NCBI GenBank assembly: GCA_025716815.1 | Contig: JAIXMN010000012.1 | Span: 310,001 to 374,000, forward strand | From: Dichotomocladium elegans | Lineage: Eukaryota; Mucoromycota; Mucoromycetes; Mucorales; Lichtheimiaceae | Length of the DNA: 64,000 nt | Direction: 5' to 3' | Shown here: positions 15,164 to 26,399 of the stretch, piece after piece | Position numbering within the stretch: the first letter of the stretch is position 1 | Layout: each line of letters begins with the position of its first letter | Translations under genes and position numbers: made by a program | Notes under the pieces: model-generated | Databases searched by the model: none | Told to the model about the DNA's origin: nothing | What the model saw: the letters and a program-made list of their open reading frames with translations, nothing else

Positions 15164-16771
15164 AGTTCGTGATGAGCACAAAAGAAGGCGAGAGAAATAG
15201 ACACGCGCCTCTCTCCTCCGCCCGTTCGTTATTAAATTCCCTATTTTTGATAGACCACGTACGCTGCTGCCGATCTTTTGCTCAACAAGTTTCTATATAT
15301 CCGCCTTCCGTTACCAGAGTCCAACTGCTCTTCGATACCTATTCTCTAGCCAAATACGTCTGCGTTTAACCCAAGGCCAGGCTGGTTTCTTGAGTATATA
15401 TATGATGATATGTGTGTCTTGTCGGTTCTGGAGGTTTATGCACCTGCAGCCTTCACCATGTAGCTCTGTAGGACCCGGCCGCACAGATTAGACTCCGCGA
15501 GGAGCTGCTCAGACCCCTTAAAAATTGGCTTCGGTTGCTTCTCCACCTGGACGAAGTACATAACAAAAAGCAGGTCTTGGAGTGGACATGCCAAGAATGT
15601 TGTATTCTCGGACATCGGTGCCTACGTGCTCCCCCTCTTAGCTCAACCGTTCTGTAAACTATACGACAATCTCTAGGCGGTCTGAAGCTTTCTAGCAAGC
15701 ATGCACGCACTTTGTGTGAATCGACACGACATTTTATGCATGGATGGTGATGTTTTATGAGTTCAGTTGCGCGTATTAATTTCATCCTTCAGGGAATCGG
15801 TCTATCTTATGCGTATATATGTGATATAGAGAGAGTGTGTGTATTCATTCATGTCCGGTACCGTTTCGAAATAAAACAATGTAGTGACAAGAAGCTCAAC
15901 GAAAAAAATATGCATACGCCTGTTGAGTGATCCGAAAACAGCCAGAAACAAAACTGCCGGGACACTGTTCAGAGAGCATTCTCTATTGAAATCATTCCTT
16001 CTCTTTCTCCCTCGTCGCATCAATATACAATGTGCGGTAGGCTGACAGTAACTGGAGCGCATTTCATCCACGCAGATGGTATGGTTCTTGAGGGAGAATG
16101 ATTTGGTTTCGTACATCTGTTTCTTTGGTTTTTCAATAATAAAAGACTCGCAATACTTGCTTGTTTATTTCCAGATGACTGCGCTTGCTATTTTCTTGGT
16201 GGGAATCCTGCAAGCACTGTCGGCTATTTTTGGTCGTAGATTGGCTCAATCTTTGTTTTATGATCAATATGCATGTTTGTACTTTGGTGATTACCCTATC
16301 GGGATAAGTCCTTTGGGAACTGAACTCTTTCGCTTACAGGCTGTTACATGGTCTGCAGTCAGCGCTGGGTCGATCATGGACAAAGAGGTGACATGACTTA
16401 CACTGCGCCTGGATGAGCTCAGTACGGTTCTCTTTTTGCGTAGCGTCATTTGGTTAAGTTTATGCCTTTATTTCGGGGCGCACCATCCCCCCGTCTGTCT
16501 TCCAGCAAAGATATCTGGAAAAGGGAGTGGACACCATCACAAGAATACGGGAAGGCGCGTTTCATGGCCCGGGGCCGTCTGTTCCTTTCGTCTGGAGCGC
16601 CTGCGTTGGGTTTGGGGGAAGGTTTAGGGGACGGGCGGATCGCCAGGAACAACAGCAACTAATCTGATTCGCTGAGTAAGCATTTCGGGCTGCCGAGTTT
16701 TCCGGAAGATAATTCCTTCTGGCGCTCGGCTCGTCTAACCCTTTCCTTTTCCCTTAGTTCTGGCAGATTTC
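15164..16771. promoter_or_regulatory. 1.6-kb divergent intergenic region with probable 5'UTR intron of the HECT gene
   Basis: It lies between the MAPR gene and the HECT ligase, transcribed away from each other. Just before the HECT ATG there is a good branch site (TCTAAC near 16733-16738), a pyrimidine tract and a TTAG acceptor at 16754-16757. A 5'UTR intron is therefore likely, with the non-coding first exon somewhere upstream. The short frames inside show no motif. Confidence 0.5.
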
Positions 16772-19700
16772 ATGCCGTCCATTGTTGATAAAGGAGGACC
16801 ATCTCAGCTGCCAAGACAGCCATTAGACAATGAGCAATGCGATTATGCTGAAATCCGCTCTTCGGCTTTTCGCCCACCTTGTTCTCCCGACAAGAGCAGT
16901 GACACTACCACTACAGTTGCTTCAGCTTCAGCTTCTACTACCATTGCTGCTTCTGCTACCTCTTCCGCTATCGCCCGATCGTCGACCTCCACATCCAACA
17001 TAGCAGGTAGCAGCATTAATACGAACAACAGCCATGGTAGTTCAGATCTTGCTGCTGTTTCTATAACAGCAGGAGCAGGTGATCCAGCAGGTGATTCAAC
17101 GTCTGCATCGCAGTCCGTTAAAAGGCGATCTTCGACTTATCGCATCAATGGTGGCTCTTCCTCGGCCACGACTACCGCTGCACCTACCGCAAAACTCCAA
17201 ATGGCAGATTCCTTGCTCGGCTCCAACCATCGCCATTTTGCTGGTTATCATGTTCGACAGTCGTGCAGCAATAATAAGCATCCGTCTTCCCCTTCCTCCC
17301 CTTCGCTATTTGCTTCTTCGACGGTTACGACACCAGCATCTGCAACAGCCGCCATGTTCACCAATAACTTCAGTGCCAAAAAGACTTTGGGACGATGGCC
17401 TGATAAGTCACACCGCCGAAGGCAGCTCAAGGAAGCAAAGTGCGATTATCAAGCGAGGATTGAGCAGTACTATGAGCAGCTCACTGTCGGATGTAGACGA
17501 TCGCACTGCACCAATCGGTTCTGCGTCAGCGGTGGAGGTAATTTCAAAACTTTAGCTAATGACTCCCATCCTAATGCTCATAAGGTGATTGTTCTTTGCA
17601 AACAGTCGGTGTACGGAATCTCCCACACCATGCAGCACTTGTAATGGCGATGCAGCTCGCCGCTCAGCCCGAAAATCGACTATGTATACTGGATGCAGAA
17701 GTTCCTACCGTCAATAGTAGCGGTGCCGGCCATAGTACTTTTTTTACATCTCAGGCGGCGTTGGCAGCCAACGAAGACGACGACAACGACGACGAAGGAA
17801 AACGTGCGCATACCCAACAGCCTTTCTTGCAATGTTTATTTTCGTCCTCGAAGTTTCTCTCGCTCTTTGGAGTACATGACAAAGATCTTGAGCCGAAGAT
17901 GCGTCGGAAAAAGCGATCACAGCTGTCGTCTACATCGCAAAATGGTAGCCTTTCAATATCCAGAATAGCGACGATGCTGACTTACTTTTTCAGATGTACA
18001 TGGATTGTGTTTTCCCCGGCGAGACAATGGATCCTGGCGGGGGATGCCTGGATTAAAAGGTGGTAACATCAGCGATCGTTTTCAGCAGCAGCAGCAGCAG
18101 CAGAACCAACAATCCTCATGGGAAATCGAAGACGACGATTCGAGCTACTATTACCAGCTCGACTTGAGCGATCAATCACGATCCTCAGATAGCTATGAGT
18201 CCGACACAAGCGACGATAGCATGCGTCTTGCCATCCGCCCTGCAACCGTTGATCTCTCCTCGGGCCTAGAATATCTGGACAAGCTGACGACCATGGAATC
18301 AGCAGATCGAGCAAAGCATTGGTGTCGATCCATATTTCAGAGCTGGGAAGGTATCGGTAATAGCATGCTCTCTGCCTCGCCACAGCATATACCAGCTTTG
18401 CAGCAGAATGCATACAGCATCAATCTCTCCGATCTTGCCATGTTTTACGCTGCCTTACCACGCCAACTTTTCGAAACCGTATCCGACAGCCTGGAGACAT
18501 TACTGGACCGAATGCTTCTGAATGCGGATAATATAAGCGCGCTAGCGTCAATAGAAGATATTGATGAGCATTCTTTGCAAACGATCCTTGAGTGGTGCAG
18601 GGCAGCGCTGTGTGTGATCGAATGGGTTTCGTTCTGGCGTGAGTGTCGGCAGTCGAGCGATTCCGCCGCAGCTGCTGCGAGTGCGAACTTGTGGTCAGAT
18701 ATTTTATCGCACAAATTCATTCAGGTTGTCAACAAGATTGCGGTGAATGAGCGCTCTTTAATCCGCCAGGTGCTGATCAGCATGCTTTCGAGGTAGGACG
18801 AGCACGTGATTGCCTCGATGAGATGTTAACTGGAATGTGCGTCTATCTAGCCTGGAGGCTGATAGGATGCGGGGACTTGTCCGGTACTTGCATGAGTATC
18901 TTATTGATCACTTCCATACCGGGCCATACAAACACGGTGACCAAGACTCTATCATTATGGCAGCCAAGTTTCTTCAGCTTGCATGTGAGTGAGACGCAAC
19001 GATGCGTTGGATAACAACTCATGGTTATCGGGTTATCAGATGAAGCGAGCACCATGCCACCGAGTGGGCCGATTATACCCTTGAGCGACTTCAACTGTGA
19101 GGCGATTTGCAAGAAGCTCAATATAAAGGACGAATACCGGATATGGAAACGTGTGCTTCAGTATGGCGAAGGTCGCCATTCGATCTCGACAATAGCCTCG
19201 TCTCCGTCTCGGTCGTCCTCAACGGAACCTCATTATGGTCAGAACGAGCAGCATCGACGGACACGGCTTTTCTTGACGACCACTTGGACTTCGACTCTTC
19301 TGCCCTATCCTTTCGCGAATGAGTACCAATTTTCCTGGTTCAATTATCCCTTCCTTCTCCCACCTCCTATCAAACGTAAAATCCTGCAGCTGGACGCCAT
19401 GTCCCAGATGTCAGCCGAGTACGAAGATTCTTGCGTGAATCATACGCTTGTTGCGCATGCCCGCCGGCTCCTTCCAGACAAGCCGAATATGGTCCGACAC
19501 CTTGAGACGAGTCTCAAAAGTGCGACATGCCCATACCTACTCTTGGAAATTCGAAGAGAACATTTTGTGGCAGACACATTTCATGAGGTGTCTTCAAAGT
19601 GGTGTGACATCAAGAAGCCGCTCAAGGTGCGGTTCGTGGGCGGCGGCGAGGAAGGCATGGACCAAGGCGGTGTGCAGAAGGAATTTTTTGGAGTTCTGTT

Positions 19701-20821
19701 CGAGAAGCTCACGTCAGCCGAGATGGGTCTCTTTGACGTGGACCCCGAAACACGTCTTTGCTGGATACGGGGCATGGCAACCCTGGACGACGACGACGAC
19801 GACGACGCGAAACAGAGTCTGAGAATGTATGAGCTGGTGGGAGTGATGATTGGCCTCGCCATATACAACGGGGTGATTGTCAATCTCCAGTTCCCGTCTA
19901 TCCTATGGAAATTGCTTGTCCAGCCAAGTGAAAGGGTGATTGATGAACTGGCGGCCAAGCACAAACTGTTTACGTACCATGACCTAGAGAAGGACTGGCC
20001 AGTGCTTGCGAAGGGACTTCAGCAGCTGCTTGACTGGCCAGACGAGGTGCAGGATGTGTTTTGCCGGAATTATGAGATCTCACTCGACGTCTTTGGCGAG
20101 GGAGTGACGACGGTTCCGCTCATCGAGGGTGGATGCGATATCCCAATAACCAATGCGAACCGTGAAGCCTTTGTACGCGACTATATCACCTACTTTCTGT
20201 ATTATGCTCAGCGGAAACAGCTGCTTGGCATACGGCGCGGCGTGTGGAGTGTCATTGGCAGTCCTGCGATGGATCTTTGCACTGCGGATGTATTGGAAGT
20301 TGTGGCGTGCGGTGAACAGCAAGGCATAGAGCTCGATCTGACGGAACTACAGAGCGTGACGTATTACGACGATGGCTATAGTTCGCAGCATATCGTGATT
20401 CGGTAAAATAAGCTGTTCTGTTTGGCTGTGATGCCGATCGATTCTATTGATCGCAACATGGGAATGGCTTACATTAATGTATGTAGTTGGTTCTGGTCGA
20501 TTGTACACGGCATGACATGTGAGCAAAAGCGCAAATTGCTGTTATTTGTTACAGCGAGCGATCGCGTGCCTGTGGGTGGACTCAAGGAACTCATGTTTGT
20601 GGTGCAACGGAATGGACCAGACAGCGATAGGTAAGCTAGCGGTCTGGCGGGCGATAGGACCCAACTCATTATGCTCGAGAATCTAACGCATGGTGGCTAG
20701 ACTCCCAACTGCACTGACATGCTTTAGCCGATTGCTATTGCCCGAATACGAGTCGCTGGAAAAGTTACGTGAGCGGTTGATTACAGCCATAGAAAACTCC
20801 AAAGGATTTGGTCTTGTTTAG
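16772..20821 (+). CDS. HECT E3 ubiquitin ligase with AZUL zinc domain, UBE3A/Hul4-like (1221 aa)
   Basis: Exons are 16772-17537, 17606-17944, 17994-18792, 18851-18984, 19040-20402, 20487-20630 and 20701-20821, 1222 codons with TAG. It transfers ubiquitin from an E2 to substrates through a thioester cysteine. Seen: a Ser/Thr/Ala-rich N-terminus; an AZUL zinc domain near residues 225-280 ([19 protein letters not shown], then the spliced [15 protein letters not shown] helix); a Gln run; and a C-terminal HECT domain. HECT landmarks are [44 protein letters not shown] and [16 protein letters not shown], with the catalytic Cys at about 1189. It ends in KGFGLV, as HECT enzymes often do. AZUL plus HECT is the UBE3A (E6AP) arrangement. 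A Ser-rich segment at about 19150-19325 could be read in another frame (see findings). Confidence 0.94.
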
Positions 20822-20973
20822 GGTGCCTTGCCATTCCTTTCTTCTCCACCCTCCCTGTATCATTACATAACCTCTCCCTTCCCTCAAACCGAATCCCCTA
20901 CATCCATGGTAAACCCCCCCATCCATGCGATCTTAATCATTTGTACAAGTAAAAACAAGATATACTAAATTGC

Positions 20974-21007
<34 letters not shown>
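20974..21007. repeat. (AT)n(GT)n microsatellite touching a stop codon
   Basis: A compound dinucleotide run sits between the HECT gene and the convergent membrane-protein gene. It ends directly at the TGA (minus strand, 21008-21010) of the latter. Confidence 0.85.
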
Positions 21008-21008
<1 letters not shown>

Positions 21009-21929
21009 CAGGCTCCCTTGTACTTATATTTGGCCTTTTCAAGTTCAATGATCTTCGAATCCACCTGGAGCATCATGTGAATAGCGAGTGCCTTCATACC
21101 GAGGACGAGCAAGGGCACCAGCCAAAAGATAAATTCAAGAGCAGGGATGGACCCATCCCACAAAGCGATGAGCGGAGCGACAAGGGCCGCCATTGCCGAG
21201 AGACCTGCGACGCGCGCGGACATGGTACCAAGGCCTCGGTCTGGGGAAGGTGTTGGGCCAAAGCAGATGATTTCGGGAGCGGAGAGGCGAACAGCGCGTG
21301 CAAATGCAAAGATGGCGCTGTAGAGAGAAAGGATGCTGGTGGACGCGGCGAGGACAGGCGATGGGAGGGTGACAGGAGCCGGGTTGAAAGGGATCGGGAT
21401 CCGCGGAACGGAGAGAAAGGATGATGGGAAGATGGCATCGTACAAAAAGATAGCATATCTGGTTTTTTTTTTTTGATTGTAGTTAAGGCAAAAAAAAAAA
21501 AAAAAGTGAGCGTTCAAGATATTGAGTATATGAAGAAGAAAGCAGGGGATGGATTTTGCTTTACATTGCCGAGACAAGAATGCCAATGAGAATCATACCA
21601 CGCTGTTAAAGATTCAAGTTAGGCAGGTCAATGAGTCATAGACAGAGCAGGGAGGGAGGAAGAGAGAGAGAGAGATTCCCCACCCGTTCCCCTTGTATGC
21701 ATGAATCGGGTATCTGACCTGGATCGCCAAATTCGAACGTTCATTCTGCGCCTTCAGATCTTGGACGAGCTGGTCTTGCTCTACATAAATGATGGGTGAA
21801 ACCTAGATTAAAGCTTGGTTCGGGCCCCAAGGAGCGGGTTATACCTTGTTCGTCAAGAAACTCGGCCTCGTCCTCGGGATTCTTGGTGGAGGAGCTGGAT
21901 CGATTCAATCTTCGTTGGAGGCCCTCCAT
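21008..21929 (-). CDS. Uncharacterised multi-pass membrane protein (211 aa)
   Basis: Exons are 21845-21929, 21719-21780, 21565-21602 and 21008-21458, 212 codons with TGA. No family recognised. Seen: a polar N-terminus rich in Ser, Glu and Asp (about residues 1-48), then hydrophobic segments: RGMILIGILVSAIYAIFLY (split by the third intron), a Pro-rich loop (VPRIPIPFNPAP), a segment through LSLYSAIFAFARAV, and two close segments near AGLSAMAALVAPLIALWDG and FIFWLVPLLVLGMKALAI. The tail is Lys/Glu-rich and ends in KYKYKG. Three to four membrane passes are likely, with an organelle-membrane location as inference. The start could lie further upstream, since in-frame codons before 21929 are open for a few residues. 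Confidence 0.8.
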
Positions 21930-24353
21930 GGCTTCATTGGCTTGAGCGAAGGCAGGAGAAAGAAATGCTTGCGTATGACGCGCATTCGCACATAAAAAAA
22001 ATCCGATGCATCAAAGGGTCAGTGCGGCGGGGTTAATGCAGCCAGTAACTGTCATCCAGGGCGTGAACACCATGCATTATGGCTTCCGAAAAAGTATACG
22101 ACTTGTGAATGGGATTTCCGAGTAAATTGTTCAGGTTGGTTTTTTATAACATAAGGCTGGAGAGACAAGCTCAAATGCTCGGCGGTGTCGAATGGTCAAG
22201 ACACGGAGACAGATGTACGGCGCGTATTTTGTTATCCCTTTTTGTCAGTTCTCCTTTAACGCACATTGTCCTTCCATGATATGGAACAGCCCATGCTCCT
22301 AGACCTATCATCATTGTTACGATTGGCCTATCCGAGGATCATAATTCACTATCTAGACTATGTCTCAGTGCGCACAAGGTAAAAAAAAAAAATGTTGGCC
22401 ATCGCCATCAACCGTTTAACTAGTGTTTTGAAGTCTCCGGATGAAAGAATGGTGGGTATTGCTTCCTTTTGATGCTATCGTATTATAGATCTGCCATGGG
22501 TAATCCCTAATATTATCAAGATCTTCCGTGGATTCACACGCTTGTGTCGCTGTCAGCTGTTAGCGTACCGGAATGGCATTGCTGTATAGAAAATGTAAGC
22601 ATAAATTTTTCTCTCAGTTTCCTGGTGGAGACATTGATGTTCCTGAGTAGTAAAAAGTGCATTGATCAAACTTTACATAGTTTCGGTGGGAGAAGCTGGG
22701 CAGTGGCATCAGAATCATGTTCCATGTTGCGTGCAAAGTTCAAGATACGCTGCACATAACGATTTCTTGCTTGTAAAGCCTCGAATGCGACAATTGGCAA
22801 GGAAATGTATATCTATACACGGATATACTTCGCTGATCTGGAGGAAGCCAACGGCCACCTTACTGTTGGCATATTCGATGCATAGGGTCACAATTTAAAA
22901 TGCCAGATGGATTATCACCCTATTATTTCAAGCTTTTATGTGACTGATGGTGAGTGGATGGCCTTATAAATATGAGAAGCAATAACAACACATAAGCACC
23001 CGCTACACTCGGAACATTGACGCAAGAGGAATTTGGAGATCTTGCTTGAATAAATGCTGAATCCATCTCTAGTATCTTTTCGAATGCATGATCAAAATGA
23101 CCTAGCGTAAATCAATAGAATTATGTATCCAACCAACTCTGCCATGCTTGTATCTTATGGCTATCTATGAAAGACCAAGCAGGTACCTCTTTTGTTTGAA
23201 AAAACCAATGGGATGCATATCTATTTTAAACCAGAGCTTTCACGCAAAGAAGGAAAGCCACAGGTTTTCTTTTCTGTTGCGATTCTAGATGGAAGAATGC
23301 TGAGGAGCTGCGAAAGCGATTGCTCGAAATGAGCGGGGCCCAGATCGGTCGTTCGACGGACACCAACTAACTCATCGAACGACCTCACTGTTATCAGTCA
23401 GCATTGAATCCGCCTGGACTACAGCGCCAAAATCCATATCGTTATGACAGGCAAGGCATGGTCCTGCTGGTAGCATCTATTTCCCTGTCCATGTCGAACA
23501 GTGTCAGCGTCCGCTTGCAGGAGTATTTTGGAGACCGACAGGGTGTGGTCGTTGGCTATTCCGCCGAGGCTTGAATCATGAAATGCTGATCTGACGAGGC
23601 ACAATATGACATCTCATTGGATCTTTGGTCTCTAGGCCATTACAGGCCAAGAGACATAAAGTCAAATTCCCAAAAACGGGTCCGCTGGGAAATGGAAGGG
23701 TCTTTCTCTACCAACCATCCCCTCCCCCAAATCGGGAATATAAAAAAAAATAGTAGATCATGTGTCAGGGAACGCGCCACTGGCCAAGTCAAGCAGGGTC
23801 GCGCAGAATTACCCCGTCAGGTGTCACGAGAGGCAACTACCCAATCAAGGTTTGTAGTCATCCGATGCTTGTCAGCGTTGCATGGCTGTTGTCCAGACCG
23901 GCATCTATCGAGCTTAGGTGGATGCATTCAATCTCAATGCTGCAATCCCGGTGAGACGATCGAGGGCTGAGTGGGAGAAAGCAAAAGAGAGACAGAGAAA
24001 GAGAGAGCACAGGACGAATCGTGAGAAGTTTTTTGTGAGCAAGTCATGCAGTTTCTTTTCCCGGGCATGTCAATTACCAATATGGAGGGCGCGGGTAAAT
24101 ATACCCCAATCCATCCCGCTCTGAGATTTTTTTCCTTTTCTGGCATTCTTCAGCTAAAAGAGAAATGGGTTCTTTTTATGTCACCCATGTGGGCGATCGA
24201 GGATTACGAAGCAAGCTTTAGTTTCGATTGTGTTCAATCGGGATAGTTGGGGATGGGGGGGAGGTGTTTATATTATTATATGCGTATTTAAGAAAATGGC
24301 AGAGAAAGTCGCAGGGGCGGTGTAATTAATCAAACTTTTTTCCGTGATAGCTT
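21930..24353. other. 2.4-kb intergenic region
   Basis: Upstream of the membrane-protein gene and downstream of the nucleoside transporter. It contains A runs near 22381-22391 and an 11-bp-arm inverted repeat at 23628-23655. No open frame with family resemblance, tRNA or splice-consistent gene was found. Confidence 0.55.
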
Positions 24354-26399
24354 TTATGAAAGCATACCGGCGAAGGACGCCGAGATCCAGGTGGACATAG
24401 CACCGCAGATCAAGGCAGAGACAGCCAACCTCGAGAAGTCGCCTGTGCGAGTTGGAGCCAGGACTGAAAGGACACCGATCTGGTTACCGATACTTCCCAA
24501 GTTGGCGAAACCGCAGAGGGCATAGGTGGTGACAAGAACGGAGCGCTCGCTGAGCTGACCCGCATAGGTGGAGGTCATATCGGCATATGCAACAAACTCA
24601 TTTGCCCAGATCTTGGTAGCCATCAAACGACCAACGGATACCAGGTCCTTGTTATCAGCACCGATGAGCCAAGCAATCTATGCTAGTGCGTCAGTCATGT
24701 CGTTTCTCCGGCCCTGATGCTACCGTAGTGGCACCGCAAGGGTCCTGGCATCGAAACACTTACAGGGACAAAAATATAGCCAGTGATGAGCTGCAAAGTG
24801 AGCTCCTGGATGGTCAAGAAGTTTCCAATCCAGGTCAGAGCAGCATTTACAGCGTACAAGAGAGACAGGATGGCAATCAGGTTTGCAGCAATGCACAACA
24901 CAATGGTCATACCGGTCTGGGCACCGTTACCAGCAGCATGAAGAATATTAACTGCCTTCTCCTTTTCGTCGACGGGTGGAACCTGGACGACACGGCCTGT
25001 CAAAGGCTCTTCGGTCTCGGGGTAACGGAGTTTGGAGACAGCGAGTGAACAGGGGATGGACATGATACATGAAGTCAACAGCGCCTGGCCAGAGACACCC
25101 ATCGCAATATAACCGAACAAGGTTGAACCTGAGATGGTTGCGAAACCAGAGGTCATGACCTGGTGGATCTCCGAGGTCGTCATATATGGCAAGTACGGCC
25201 GAACAAGCAACGCGTTCTCTCCTTGACCAATAAAGGGCTAGGAAGCAAAATAAACGAAAAGAGAGAGTTCAGTTTTTCCTTTTTTTTTCCCCCTTCTCGC
25301 GATAAAACATGGGTGGGCTTACCGATGCAGCAGCGACGACAGCTTCGGCACCAGAGACCTGAAGAAGATAGCAAAAGATCATTGCGAATCGGGTGAGGAA
25401 CCACTGAAGTGCGCCAATGTAGTAGAGAATCTGGACAGTGGACGCGAAGAAAATAATGGCTGGGAATACACTGATGGCAAACATGCCCATGTTTGCAACA
25501 GCGTCACTGGTTAAGAACTGAGTACCATGCCACGACTTGGATAGGTAACCCTGAGCAAAGGTGGCCAGCCATTGAAAAATGTCGTGGCCAGCCGAGGATC
25601 GGAAAACAAACAAGGCCAGCAAGAATTGAAGTAGGATAGAGCTCCACACGGTTGTCCAATTGATGGCTTTGCGGTTCTAAAATCAGGTAACGTATGAGCA
25701 ACACAAGCCTTATACTGAATAACAGATCCAAAAAAAAAAATTGCCAAAAGACCTACAGTGGATGTGGCATACAAGCAAAAGACGAAGACCACGAGACCAA
25801 AAAGAGCAATGAGTCGTTGAACGCGGGAGGCACTTGTTTCGATGGAGAAGATAGTGACAATGATGACGACCGCGTCAAAGGCACCGTACATCACCATTCG
25901 CCAGCGTCTAGGTATCTTATAAAAGGGCTTGGCTACAAAGTCCCAGGCAGCCCACATGGGTTTGGAGACGACCGAACGTGGAACATAGTTGAAGATCATG
26001 ATCAGCACAAACCAGGCGTAGATCAAGCCTAGAATGAGGTTTTCTTGGTCATATCCCTTGGGCACCTGGAGCGCATAGGCTGCCGCAAGGAAACCCGTGA
26101 AAATCAAAAACATTCCCAAGCTATACGTTTGGTTGGTTTACATTGTTCTACCGTCTCTCTCCTCCTCCCCCCCCGCTCCTTATGTCCAGTTGCGCCACTT
26201 ACTGGAAGAAAGGTCTGTAGCGGGCATAAATGCCTTTCTTTTTGACTTCGTTTTCTCCCTCGTCGCCTTGCTCCTGGCGGTCGCTCATGCTTGGCGTATA
26301 TTCCTTCTCGTCGTTGGCCAGATCATGCTGGGCCTCCTCGATATCTACGTTCTTCTCCTTCAAGCTAGGGCTCTGTACTTGTTTTTCGTTTGTTTCCAT
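24354..26399 (-). CDS. Concentrative nucleoside transporter, CNT/NupC family (570 aa)
   Basis: Exons are 26203-26399, 25757-26120, 25323-25676, 24764-25237 and 24354-24677, 571 codons with TAA. CNTs import nucleosides with H+ or Na+ across the plasma membrane. Seen: an acidic, Lys/Glu-rich cytoplasmic N-terminus of about 65 residues; hydrophobic segments starting at LGMFLIFTGFLAAAYAL; the family motifs PFIGQGENALLVRPY, SEIHQVMTSGFATISGS, IWANEFVAYADM and ALCGFANLGSIGNQIG; and a last segment near AVSALICGAMSTWISASF. Length and motif order fit eukaryotic CNTs. The GQGEN, EIH/TSG and NEFVAY stretches line the nucleoside site in known CNT structures. The coupling ion cannot be told from sequence alone; fungi mostly use protons. 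Confidence 0.95.

Noticed and set aside
16076..16396. 106-codon plus-strand frame in the HECT upstream region, partly hydrophobic
   Set aside because: No family resemblance; lies in a probable 5'UTR/intron region, and hydrophobicity follows the T-rich DNA.
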